Shown: one piece after another, positions 46,412-57,000 of the stretch
Layout of the letters: the number at the start of each line of letters is the position of its first letter
How positions within the stretch are numbered: the stretch's first letter is position 1
DNA from: Buxus sempervirens
Taxonomy: Eukaryota; Streptophyta; Magnoliopsida; Buxales; Buxaceae
Length of the DNA stretch: 64,000 nt
Direction: 5' to 3'
Assembly (NCBI GenBank): GCA_947561395.2
Contig: OX387188.1
Span: 6,742,150-6,806,149 of the forward strand
The notes under the pieces: model-generated
Told to the model about the DNA's origin: nothing
Seen by the model: only the letters and a program-made list of their open reading frames with translations
The model's database searches: none
Translations under genes and position numbers: made by a program

Positions 46412-48253
46412 TTTGCACGTGTTAAATGCTTGGATTTCAAACCACATTCCATTTTGATGAATTTCTTTGATATTATCCGATTTTCCCTTTTATTTTTCAT
46501 TTATTTTAAATGTAAAAAGATTATTTTATTCCCGATTTTTATTTGTTTTGTCCTTTTCTGCTTTCTTGCCACGTGGGCAGTTTTCCTTAAACTTTGACTT
46601 GCCATAACTTTCTCATTCGATGTCTGATTTTAGCAAACTCGGTGGTGTTGGAATCAGGTCGAGATCCTCTATCTATTGAGTTAGAGTTTGACAGCAAATT
46701 CAGGTTTTTAGTAGAAGTGCAAAACTGCGTCCCGGAATCCAATTTTGCTTATATCTTCTTCTCCGGGACACCGATTCTGGCAAACTCAGTTGCGTCGGAA
46801 TCGCGTCGAGATTCTCTATCTGCTGAGATCAAATTGGGCAACTGATCCGGGTCCAAGCAGAAAGTCAATCTCCGCTCCCCTAGGCTTGACCAGCCCATAA
46901 CTTCTTCATCCGGACTTCGATTTAGGCAAACTCAGTTGCGTTAGAATCGTGTTGGAATTTCCTATTCATTGGGAAGAAGCATGGTGGTTGATTTGCACCA
47001 GATAAAAAAGTCAACTTTTTGTCCCCTGAGGGTTTGACTTTTCAGTTAAAGTTTTTTATTTTCTGCACTTCTAGGAGGTGCAAAAATGAGGTGCTGACAG
47101 CTTCCTTTTCTACCTCCCACCTTCCTGTTAACACCCATATTCTTCAAATAATTACTTTTACCAACCTTTGGCCTATTTCTCATTTCTCTTCTCTCCCTAG
47201 CTCCAAACTTCTCTTTCTTTACGCCCTTAAGAAGGGTGATTCTATTGACCTAGCCTCTCATATCATCTTAGTTATGCTTGGGATCCTTGATGATCCCAAG
47301 AAATCTTACTCTTGCCCATTCGGTTGTGTGATCGCTAGACTTATACGCTCTTCTCCCGTTGAGTACCCACCTTACACTCCTATGACTCAAGGGCAGCCGA
47401 TCAACTCGGGGACCATGCAGTTGAGTTCGGCTCACTCTAAGAGAGCCGAGATTGGAGGTAAGGCTCCTCCTACTGGTTCTTGACGTAGGTCAGCCCCTAC
47501 TCCCTGTGTTCCTTCCTCTTCTTCTACTCCCTCTACAGGTGACATGGCCTCTCTCCAGGAGCAGATTTCATGGATGGCTCTTAGCCAGAGCCGGATGGAG
47601 GAGATGATGATGGGGATGCAGCAGCAGCTATCTAGGCTTTACAAGGAGTTCCACACTTTCATGGTGCCTCCGAACACACCCATGCATGGAGCTGGACCAT
47701 CTACGACGGCAGCGACCAAGGACGAGGAGGGTGATGATGAGGATGATGGGGCGGAGGGTGCTGGAGAGGGTGAGGATCCTAAGGGCGATGGGGAGGATGA
47801 GAGTGAGAGAGGAGATAGTGATGGGCCATCGAGTTGATGTATTTGCGGTTTTATTTTGTTTGTGTGAGAGAAGGGGAAATACATGTATTTGTTTACTCTT
47901 GTTTTAGTTGATTTTGTATACCTTTGGAAGCAAAGCTGTAATTCCGTCTCTTCATATATATATCATGATCTTTGTATTGTTCTACTCTTCCTTTTGTTCC
48001 ATTTTTGTTTTCTTTGCAATAATATTTAGATTTGTATATTATTAATAGTTTAACTAATGTTCGCAATTTAAAATTTTCAATCAACATAAGCAAGCAATAT
48101 AACACATCCATGAAATCAAAACAACAGCAATTATAAGAAATTCGGAAAACTTTGGATCTCTAATCTTAATATGGCCCTAAAATTCCTAACTAACGAGCAC
48201 ATAGTCCCAATACCCACCTAAGGTTTAACTTCTTAGGTTTAGGGATCCTATAT

Positions 48254-48265
48254 GCTCTGCTACCA
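48254..48265 (-). other. Primer-binding site of the nested retrotransposon
   Basis: Minus strand TGGTAGCAGAGC, three bases inside the end of the 5' LTR. It resembles TGGTATCAGAGC, complementary to the 3' end of initiator tRNA-Met, the usual primer in many plant LTR elements. One mismatch. Confidence 0.8.
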
Positions 48266-48268
48266 TCT

Positions 48269-49950
48269 TGTAACGCCACGATTCCGAGTCAATTATTCCA
48301 GACCCCATGAGTTATTGAATGTGGCCAAAGCAACTAAAATCTAGAACAATTTAAAACATTTACTAATTTCTTTATCAGAGTTATATGCGGAAACATGAAA
48401 TAATATTCACTAAATATTAATCTTTAACCTTTATAATTTCCTTAAGCTCATGAAACTAGTCTACAACTAAATTTGCTACCCCCTTTTTTAATACTAGCCC
48501 AATGCTCGTCGTCCTCGCCAAGAGTACCTAAAAAATAGGGAAAACTAGAGTGAGATAAATATCTCAGCAAGTAACAATGTGCATGCATTAAACAGTCCAT
48601 AATTTTTATAAAATAAGTCATGAGGTGTGCAAATAAACCAGATCAACAATAATAGAAATGATAATAAATAAACCACGGCAAACAGCATACCACACCTGTG
48701 ACATCACAGGACTAATAAAATCGTAAACAGAGTTTTCTACAGACATGTGTGCCAATATGCTACCTAACTGATTTACAGGTGGACCAGCCAATCCTGGACA
48801 GGTTATTCGACACCTAATGGAAGTACCAACCGATACCAGAGTGAGTTAGCATGTACGACCCAACCAATTCAGAAGTGGGTAACGTAGCGACCGACCAATC
48901 CAGGAGTGGTACCATCCTCGAGATGATGGACTGCCTATGATACAGAATAAGAAACTCCAGAAGACAATTCTATTTGCTAGCTACTCTATGGATCCATGTA
49001 TGAGCTAAGCCTGTTAGGCACAACTCACAATCAAAAATTCTAAATAACTTAATAACATATCATTTAATACTATAATAAAAAGAATACACTATGAAATAGC
49101 CGCAATAGCGGAGACACAATCGTGCCAGTAACACACCCGCAATAGCGAAATAAATAGTATGGCAATAGCCAAATCCCATCCTCAATGGCGGAATAAATCA
49201 ATAGAGGCAATAGCCTAATCTCATCCACAATGGCGAAATAAACAGTAAAACTAAACAGTAAAATAATGGAGAATAAATCAAGACATTAAATACACCTCAA
49301 CGTCAAGTTCTTTTAGGAAAACACCCCCAAAACTGCGAATAAATCCTTTAATCAAATGGTACAATTGTTGCTGTGCATGAGTCATTATTATTTAAGTTTT
49401 TGGCATGTTTTAGTTCACATTCCTAAGCACTAACAATGTTTCTAATTCTTGTCTGAAACTTCCCTATTTCTATGATCTAATAATATCCAAATTTTCCCTC
49501 ATTTAGAGCCTAGGGTGTCAAAACTTAGTAACTCTGTTATTTAGTTCATCCAGAAGGTAACTTAGATCTGTATTGAAAGTTAAGAATAGGTTAGGTTACC
49601 CAAAATCAAATCTAAATAGTTTGTGCCCTCTTTCCAGTCAAAACATCTCCAAAAGTTTCATCTTTACAATCATTGTCCCAAATTACTATCCTTTAATCCA
49701 AATTTAATTCCGCCAATTCTTACATCTCAAATTAACCTAATTACCGGTGTTACAACTTTAAAATTTCCACACAAAAAAATCATTAAAAATGGATTTGGGC
49801 TTGAATCTCAAAAATCTGGAAATTCTTACAGAGGCCGCTCGACTGGGCGCTCGAGCGGTAACTAGGCGGTGGTTATCACGTTCATTTTCAATTTGGTTTT
49901 AGAACAAACAGATGGGGCGCCTGCATTTGCACTTGAGCGGTCACTGAAGC
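48269..49950 (-). repeat. 5' LTR of the nested retrotransposon, truncated
   Basis: Closely matches 27722-29285 in order and orientation, including the open stretch at 49623-49865 that mirrors 28966 onward. It is cut at 49950, inside the GC-rich GCTCGAGC cassette, by the start of a hAT MITE. The remaining half of the LTR is not found to the right in this window. Confidence 0.88.
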
Positions 49951-50130
49951 TAGGGGTGCAACTTGGTTCGGTTTGGTCTGGGTTGAGCTCAACACAAAAC
50001 CAAACCAAAATTATTTGTAGCTAACCCAAACCGAACCGAACCGAAGTTAAAACCGAACACCAAACCGATTAAAAATTGAAAACCCAAAACCCAAACCAAA
50101 CCGAATCAATTCAAACATCGGTTCGGTTCT
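49951..50130. mobile_element. hAT MITE, left part only
   Basis: Starts TAGGGGTGCAACTTGGTTCG, the terminus type of the MITE at 3959, with GGTTTGG/CCAAACC subterminal repeats. The right terminus is missing. At about 50131 the sequence changes to the leader of the next retroelement. Confidence 0.7.
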
Positions 50131-50379
50131 AATAAGGTGCAGAATTGGCACGCAATACGAGGTTCCGGGAGAGTCCTCAGGTAAGTGGAGGGTCACTGGC
50201 AACCACTTAAATTCCACTTTCCTTAGGCAATTATCTCATCCTTTTGACAGGACTCCCCAGAAGACGCAGTTGCGCATATTCTATGCCTTACTTAAGGCAT
50301 GACAGTAAAAGATCCTAGAACCAACTAAATCCCTCTTATGTTGACTTATTCTAACCAGGGGTTCTATCGGGTTGAGGGG

Positions 50380-50397
50380 TCCCCAGTGGAGTCCCCA
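50380..50397 (-). other. Primer-binding site next to the 4.5-kb LTR
   Basis: Minus strand TGGGGACTCCACTGGGGA lies three bases inside the LTR end. Similar TGGCGACTCCACTGGGGA sites are seen in Tat/Ogre-like plant elements. The tRNA used is not certain. Internal leader sequence continues left to about 50131, then stops. Confidence 0.65.
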
Positions 50398-51487
50398 GGC
50401 TGTGCGCGGGGTTGCATGGTGGGGTGCACGGATTCTCCTTGGGTGCCTCCGGATGGGTAAAAGGGAATGTTGGAGTCGCCACTGCCTGATGGGGTGCATG
50501 CGGATACCTGGGTGCCTAAGTTTGTCTATTGGGCTGGTCTGCGACTTGAGATTTCTAGGTAGGGTCTCGGTTATGGTCCGGAGAAGTCCGTAGACACCCC
50601 GGTCCACTCCATTGGTTGACGGGTCCCGTAGGTTTATCTTGGTTTGAGTCAACTCACTGGTTTCTCACCCGGTTCCTAATCCAGCAAGTGATTTGGTTAA
50701 TTCTGGTGGGACTGCCTGAATGGTGTGGATCCTTTTAATTGATTTTATCTTGTTTAATTAAGGTGGTCTTGGGCTGATTGAGTGGGCCCCGTTGGAAGGC
50801 CCATGGTGTCCATAGGGGCTTGGTTAAGCCCACATATCCCCTGGTGGGCCTCGGTCTAGCCTGAGAGGCCCTTTGGGTTTAGGTTAACTGAATTGCTTCT
50901 TACTTTAATTGTTCAAGTTAGAGACTTAAGTGATTTTCATGCAAAAGTGTGTCTACATTGGTTCGTGGGCCCCTGGGTGGGCCCTCGTGAAGTTTGCCAA
51001 GTGATTTAAGCTATTTTTGCTTAGTTTTACCAAAATGGGCTAGACATTGGGCTTGGGGCCCGTTAGTCCAGACTTGGGCTAGAAAACCCAAGGTTTTCTT
51101 GCAGTTAGGGTTTGGACCCTCACTTGGTGGGTTAGTGGGCTTGGCGGGCCCAGTAGGCCTTGGCCCATGGTCTCGGCCAAACCATGCTAAGTTACGCATC
51201 ATGCTACAGAAAATGGGCTCTGGGTGGGCCGCATTGGGTTTGGCCCACTTCGCTCAGTTGGTTAGTTTGCTCATCTTGCTTAAGTTGCATGCTTATATTT
51301 CATTACGTATGTCAGGCTTGGTGGGTCCCATTGGAAGGCCCAAAAGTGTTCCTAGTTGGACCGGCGGTCCAAGTCCCATGTTGGGTTTTCGGATGACCCG
51401 GAAACCCTATTGGCTTGATTAACTTAGTTAACAATGGCATTAAAATGACATAAAATCAAGAAGGGCACCAAACAGCACTTGCAACAG

Positions 51488-51632
51488 TGTAGCCGACCTG
51501 AGTTGTCGGCTACACATAAACCCTATTGTAGCTTACCTAAGAGATCGGCTACACACTAAAGTACATGTAGCCGACCAGGTTGGTCGGCTACAAATGGGCC
51601 CCTGTTGATCCGACTTGAGTTGTCGAATTAGC
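51488..51632. repeat. Palindrome array, exact 39-bp period (proximal array)
   Basis: Units at 51488, 51527, 51566 and a decayed one at 51605. The first and third are clean: TGTAGCCGAC-7-GTCGGCTACA (51488-51514) and TGTAGCCGACC-5-GGTCGGCTACA (51566-51592). The second keeps the outer pairs only. Confidence 0.93.
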
Positions 51633-52176
51633 TAACAGTAAGCTGTTTTCGGATTTTCTCAAAGGGGTTAAGCTTGTGGGCTTCCCAGGAGTGTTCTAAG
51701 GTTTTGTGGGCCCCTGGGAAGGCCCACAGAGGTTCAGGGGGTGGGAAGCATCCCACTTGAGTCTCCTTTGAAGGATTTTACAGCAAGTAAAGGAAGGGGG
51801 AGGCATGGGGGGTTGCCTCCCTCCATTTGAGCCACCTACGGTAGCTAAGCAGGGACCATGTTGTCCCTGTTTTGGTTCCTCGATTCCATACAAAACAGCA
51901 AGCTTGAAGGTCAATTAAAAATCCATGCAATCAAACACCCAAAGCATATTTGGTTCCCAAAAGGAAATACTATGAACATTTCATGCCTCATGCAAGAGAA
52001 GAGATAGTGATGCAAGCAAGAGAACCTAACATGCTTCTAAAGTGAGGGGTGGGTGCAGGTGGACTTGAGCGTATACAAGCAAGCCACATATGCAAATGTT
52101 AATGAAGAGAACACATGATGTGAAGAGGGAGCAGCAACTATACATGGAGAAAAGAGGGTATTAACATGCATGGAAG

Positions 52177-52668
52177 TAGGGGTGGCAACGGGTTGAATAC
52201 GATATGGATCTGCCATGATCCAAATCCGAACCGAAAATAAAAATCCGATATCCGAATTCGATCCGAAATCCGACGGATCTTTTATACCTAAATCCGAATT
52301 TGAAATTCAATGAATGTTCGAAATCTGAATTCGATTCGATATCCGATCCTAAATCTGAATTCGATCAAAAATCCGAATTCAAGCCTGTAAAAATCCGAAT
52401 TCGAGCATGTTCGAACCATGGTTTAACCTATTTAACTTATGATTGAACCATGGTCTGGGCTAAGTTTATATATACTGTAAGTATATTTTCGGTTCGGATC
52501 TTTTTCAGATCGGATACATGTATATCCGAATTCGGATCCGAATTTTTTCAGATCCGAAATTCTAGATCCGTATCCGAACCACGGATCTAAATCCTATATC
52601 CGAATTCGGTAATTTTGGATCGGATTCGGGTCGGATTTGGATATATATCCGACCCATTGCCAGCCCTA
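52177..52668. mobile_element. hAT MITE (492 bp), perfect 8-bp TSD CATGGAAG
   Basis: Termini TAGGGGTGGCAACGGGTT and, reversed, TAGGGCTGGCAATGGGTC. CATGGAAG at 52169-52176 and 52669-52676. The interior is made of very many ATCCGAATTCGGAT-type palindromic motifs. Inserted inside the 4.5-kb LTR, so younger than it. Confidence 0.95.
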
Positions 52669-54064
52669 CATGGAAGTAACATGAACGGGTGTGTGTGAAG
52701 TGGCTTGCATGCATAAGGTAGTATGCTGGTCTTGGAGAGTGCATGGGTACTAAAGTAGGCATGTGGAGGGTGCAATATAGCAAGGAAAAGAGAAGTAACA
52801 TGCTGCTGTTTCCAGCAGCAGCTCATGGGGAACATAACAGGGGGCTATGGGTAAGGGGACTTGCTCGTACATATATAAAAAAACAACAAGTAAACAAGGA
52901 CAAAGTGAGGGTACACAATCAGTAGCATACTTGGGTTAGTAAAAAAAACAGTAGCTAGGCATGCGGTGGGGGAGCATAGGCACCTTGATAGACTTGCTGG
53001 AGGGTGTGGGACAGCAATAAATAGTGAGGGTTTGCTGCTGTCTCCAGCAGCCAACTGCATGGGTCATAACAGGGGATCATTGGGGTGGGGGAGCATAGCA
53101 ACGGGATCTTTCCTTCATGGTACAAACACCACAGGCACGGTATACCAATTAAACCTACTGAAAAAAGAACAATGGGGGCTGCGGCTACTGCCCACAGCAG
53201 CTCCAAAGAACACCCTACATGCTTACTAATTTAGCATAAGAAATTTTCTACATGTGTCCAGAACAGCAGCCACCAAAGAAAAGAAAAGGAGGGGGGGGGG
53301 GGTCATGCTCATATACCAAGATGCATGCTCCATGATCACTACACATGCCAACACATGCATATGATTCCCTTTTCTATGCACTTCATAGCACACATTTTAT
53401 ACCTATTTTAGAACAACTTAGCAAAGAGCATGCACATCATGGAAGCATGTTGAAGAAGGAAAATGAGAAGTAGAAAGAAGAAATACAAGAAGGGATACCG
53501 GGGGTACATTAGACGAGCTCAAGAGGGAACAAACTCCCTCAAGAAAAGGTAGCAAGGGACAACCTGAAACAGCAACTTGGAAGCCATAAAAGTACATGGA
53601 CGACCTCTCATCCTCTCCCTAGAGTTACACGTACTTTACTTCTTACCTTGGAGACCTCCATATGGCTAGGTGGGAGCAAACATACAAAGGTAATGCAAAA
53701 ATAACAGCTCCAGGTGAAGGTTAGATCAAACATCATGTTAATAGCTCATTTTCACTTATGTAATGTAAAATACCACAAGAAACAATACTTGAGGGGTGAA
53801 GAGGTTCTAGAGCAATGTATGGAGCCCCTTGGAAGCCGAACCAAGTGCTAGAAGTCTCCTCTCTAGCAGCAACAGCAGTAACTCCTCCTCTTGCTTGGGT
53901 GAAAAATGAAGAAGAAGAAGGAAAAGGAAGGTAGGAGGAGCAAGGTGGGGTGTTTGGGGAGTAAAGGAAGCAAGGAGATGTGAGAGGGGAGAGGTACGAA
54001 CCAACACAGAAGGGGGGACAGGGGGTTAGGCCAGCAACCTTCAGCCAGGGGGGGTTGCTGGCCC

Positions 54065-54073
54065 TTTTATAAA
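54065..54073 (-). promoter_or_regulatory. Probable TATA box of the 4.5-kb LTR
   Basis: Minus strand TTTATAAAAGGGCC about 810 bases from the LTR 5' end, directly downstream of the palindrome array. Confidence 0.65.
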
Positions 54074-54082
54074 CCCAGTTTT

Positions 54083-54324
54083 GTATTCGGCCTTGATGGC
54101 CGGATACACAAGACATGGTGTGTATCTGGCCATGGAGGCCGGATACACTAGATGTGCTTTGTATCTGACATAAAATGCCGGATACAGACAGTATGATTGC
54201 AAAATTTTAATTTCATCAGAAAATCTGTCGAACAATCCGACAAGATTTCGGCGGAGATTTTTGTATCTGGCATATAATGTCGGATATGAACAAATTTATG
54301 TATATCTGGCATACTTCGTCGGAT
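54083..54324. repeat. Palindrome array upstream of the LTR TATA box, 39-bp period (distal array)
   Basis: Five 22-25-base dyads of type GTATCTGGC...GCCGGATAC at 54083, 54122, 54161, 54263 and 54303 (spacing 39, 39, 102, 40). The first two are near-perfect (GTATTCGGCC-TTGAT-GGCCGGATAC; GTATCTGGCC-ATGGA-GGCCGGATAC). The later ones are weaker. Confidence 0.92.
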
Positions 54325-54883
54325 CAAAAGGCAAATTTTTGATATTTGCAGATTGCCCCCGGATTTGACCGATTTGACACCTAAGATAATCGCAGATTGC
54401 CCCTGCGCAATTTCAGTTTAATCCCTGAGATATTTTGCAGATTTTGGATATTTACGGATTGCCCCCTGAGATATTTATTTGCATTTCCTGCCACGTGTGC
54501 AGTTTTTTTGCCACGTGTGCAGTTTCCGGCATTGCTGCCCGGAAACTTCAATTGCTCATATCTTCTGCATCCGGACTCCGATTTGAGCAAACTCAGTTGC
54601 GTTAGAATCGTATCGGAATCCTTTATTCATTGGGTAGGGTTAAGCAGCTGACTTGGGTTTTCCCTCTCAAGTTTGACTGGCCTGTAAATCCTTTATCTGG
54701 GCTCCGATTCTTGCAAATTCAGTTGCGTTGGAACCGTGTCGGGATTCTCTATCCATTGAGATAAAACAAGGTGGTCAATTATCACTTGGTCAAAAAGTCA
54801 ACTTTTGACCCCTTAGGGTTTGACTTTCCAGCTAGGGTTTGCATTTCCAGCACTTCTGGGGGCGCAAAAATGAGATGCTTACA

Positions 54884-57000
54884 CGTGGCATATAGTTGAA
54901 TGTCACACTCTCAATTTGCTCTTCTAGTTCCTTAATCAGTTCTTGGTATGATACCAGTTTCACTTCTCTTTTCTTCCAGTCTCCCATCACTTGATAAATT
55001 ATAAGACTTGAGTCACCGAATTCCTTTAACTCTTGTATGTGCATTTCGATTGCTCCTCGCAAGCCTAACACGCATGCTTCATACTTTGTCATGTTGTTGA
55101 AGCATGTGTGTTTGTGCAATCGAACAAGAATTTTGCTGCTATTGGATGATGGACACCTTCTGGAGAGATTAGCACAGCCCCTATTCCTTTTCCATTGACG
55201 TTGACTGCTCCGTCAAAAAACATCTGCCATTTGATTTCATTCATCTCCTCTGTCAACTCTTTACACATTTCATCTTCATCCAGGAAGTGTGTTAGAAGTG
55301 GTTGGTAATCCGGCAGGGGATGTTCTGCTAGGTGATTAGTCACTGCTTGTCCTTTTATTGCCTTTCTTGTTGTGTAGATGATGTGATATTCAAATAAAAG
55401 GACTTGCCAACTTGCTACCCTCCTAGTAGAGATCGGCTTCTCAAAGATATACTTTAGTGGATCCAAACTTGAGATCAGTAGGACTATGTGGCTGAGCAAG
55501 TAGTGCTGAAGCTTTTGAGCTGCCCAGACCAAGGCACAACACGTCTTTTCAAGCAATGAGTATCTTGCCTTGAAGTTAGTGAACTTTTTACTTAGGTAGT
55601 AAATTGCTTGTTCCTTTTTTCCTGTCTCATTGTGTTGTCCTAACACACATCCTACAGCCATTTCAGAGACTGTTAGATACATGATCAAGGGTCGTCCTGG
55701 GACTGGTGGGACTAGCATCGGCGGGCTCATTAGATATGCCTTGATTTTGTCTAATACTTATTGACAATCTTCATTCCAAACCACCAGGTTATCCTTTTTC
55801 AGCAACTTGAATATCGGTTTGCACACGGGGGTCATCTGTGCGATAAATTGATTGATGTATTGTAGTCTGCCAAGGAAACCTCTCACTTCCTTTTCTGTCA
55901 ATGGAGGAGGCGTCTCCAAAATTGCCTTTGCTTTGACGGGATCAACTTCAATTCCCCTCTTCAAAACACACACTTGTTTGGATTGAGCCTACGCTTGTGC
56001 TTTCTAAGTCTGTTAAACACCTTTCTGAGGTTCAGCAAATGATTTTCTTTTTCCTTAGATTTCGCAATCATGTCATCCACATATACTTCCATTTCTTTGA
56101 GCATCATGTCATGGAATAACAAAGTCATTGCCCGTTGGTAGATTGCACCCGCATTCTTCAGTTCAAATGATATCACTCAATAATAGTAGGTGCCTTAGTG
56201 TGTGATAAAGGATGCCTTTTCATGTCTTCAAGTGCCATCCTTATCTGGTTGTAACCAAAGAATCCGTCCATGAACGAGAACATTGAATGCATCGCAGTAT
56301 TATCAACTAACACATCAATGTGCGGCAATGGGAAGTGATCTTTCGGGCTTGCTTTGTTCAGATCTTTGTAGTCAATACACAACCTGAACTTTCCTTCTTT
56401 CTTTGGAACCGACACAATGTTGGCTTACCACTCTAAATAATCCGTCACTTGAAAGAACCCAGCATCCAACTGCTTGGTGACCTCTTTCTTAATCTTCAGG
56501 GCCTATTTCGGCTTCGTGCGTCTGAGCTTCTGCTTCACAAGTGCGGCTTCAGACTTTGTTGGTAACCGATGCACAACCAAGTCCATGTCTAACTTGGGCA
56601 TATTCTCATATGACCATGCAAACATGTCAGAATAAGACTTTAGAAAATCAATCATCTGTTTTCTCAATAATTGTGACAACTTTTTACCAATTTGCAGTAT
56701 TTTCAGTTGTGCTATTTCACCTATGTTAATTGGTTCAGTTTTCTAGATGTTCGCCTGGAGACCCTTTTCATGCCTTTCCAAAGCAAGTTGGATTTTAGGA
56801 GGAGTCTCCAATGATTTATCGTCGTCCTCATGCTCTTAGGACTCACAGGGGACGATATTTGAATCATTTTGCTGCAGTGGGCAAGTGCCCCAGTCTGATT
56901 GGTTGAGGTCTGGTTTATTTTCAATATTGAGTACTTGCTCATGCTTTTCCATTATTGTTGCTTGTTCAATTGGATTTTCAAAGCTAAGGGTTTCAATTAT
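54884..57000 (-). pseudogene. Ty3/gypsy (Tat-lineage-like) pol fragment: RT and tandem RNase H
   Basis: Minus strand order: a linker with DMFAWSYENMP (about 56590), RT start VPKKEGKFRLCIDYKDLNKA (56410), SFMDGFFGYNQI, the catalytic VYVDDM (about 56080), then GFLGRLQYINQFI (55860). Next is the RT-linked RNase H (LIMYLTVSEMAVG, SLLEKTCCALVW), followed by a second RNase H-like domain beginning MFFDGAVN (about 55215). A second RNase H is characteristic of Tat/Ogre-type elements. Stops and frameshifts are numerous: a shift near 56220 with two stops after it, plus breaks at 55970, 55750 and 55110. It is cut at 54883 by the giant LTR. Protease and integrase are not seen. Not functional. Confidence 0.85.

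Larger units (their letters stand above)
42960..47099 (-). mobile_element. Giant solo LTR (4140 bp), perfect 5-bp TSD GCTTC
   Basis: Starts TGTGCGCATAGG and ends GCACCTCATTTTTGC in reverse, i.e. ...GAGGTGCTGACA on plus. Flanked by GCTTC at 42955-42959 and 47100-47104. Removing it restores the reading frame of the interrupted gene, confirming the ends. It is a relative of the LTR at 50401-54883: both start TGTGCGC, share GAGTCGCCACTGCCTGATG near the left end, and end in (A/G)CTTC-TGGG-like and TGCAAAAATGAG-like sequence. It contains two palindromic regions, a 69-bp tandem repeat and a minus-strand TATA box, listed separately. No coding region. Confidence 0.93.
42505..47837 (+). pseudogene. Retroelement-associated 395-aa protein gene, antisense to its element, split by a solo LTR
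   Basis: Coding parts are 42505-42959 and 47105-47837, 396 codons in one frame once the LTR and one TSD copy are skipped. N-terminus MARTSSSNPSKRPR is basic with a nuclear-signal-like KRPR. The middle (FYSNIHGASSD, GYVRGTHFLVTPDTLASCL) resembles the domain often annotated as 'putative plant transposon protein' in plant LTR elements. A later Leu-rich segment has LFLYALKKGDSIDLASHI. The C-terminal part has a probable coiled coil (LQEQISWMALSQSRMEEMMM) and a long Asp/Glu/Gly tail. One in-frame TGA at 47481-47483 interrupts it. It has its own 5' leader and 3' flank on the plus strand, opposite to the LTR orientation. Function unknown. Now inactive because of the LTR insertion. Confidence 0.75.
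27722..49950 (-). mobile_element. Nested non-autonomous LTR retrotransposon (reverse), split by four insertions
   Basis: 3' LTR 27722-30589 and 5' LTR 48269-49950 (truncated) are the same sequence in the same orientation. A primer-binding site lies just inside the 5' LTR. Internal pieces belonging to the element are 30590-31089, 36865-37174, 39561-39824, 42099-42954 and 47105-48253, together about 3.1 kb. The gaps are a hAT element and three solo LTRs, each bounded by target duplications. No gag or pol remains. The only gene is a forward one, antisense to the element. The left flank AGAAA cannot be matched on the right because the 5' LTR is cut by a hAT MITE. Without its insertions the element would be about 8.8 kb, a LARD-type (large non-autonomous) element. 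Confidence 0.8.
50401..54883 (-). mobile_element. Giant 5' LTR (4483 bp) of a truncated retrotransposon
   Basis: Starts TGTGCGCGGGG and ends GGGGCGCAAAAATGAGATG followed by CTTACA. Relative of 42960-47099. The PBS on its inner side shows this is a 5' LTR in reverse orientation, with the rest of the element lost left of 50131. Its outer end is inserted in the RNase H part of a pol gene (flank CGTGG). It contains a hAT MITE, a TATA box and two palindrome arrays. No coding region. Confidence 0.85.

Noticed and set aside
47639..47884. Minus-strand Ser/Pro-rich frame
   Set aside because: Antisense of the acidic tail of the forward retroelement ORF.
42960..50401. Pairing the two giant LTRs as ends of one element
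   Set aside because: 42960-47099 has its own perfect TSD and restores a reading frame when removed, so it is a separate solo LTR.
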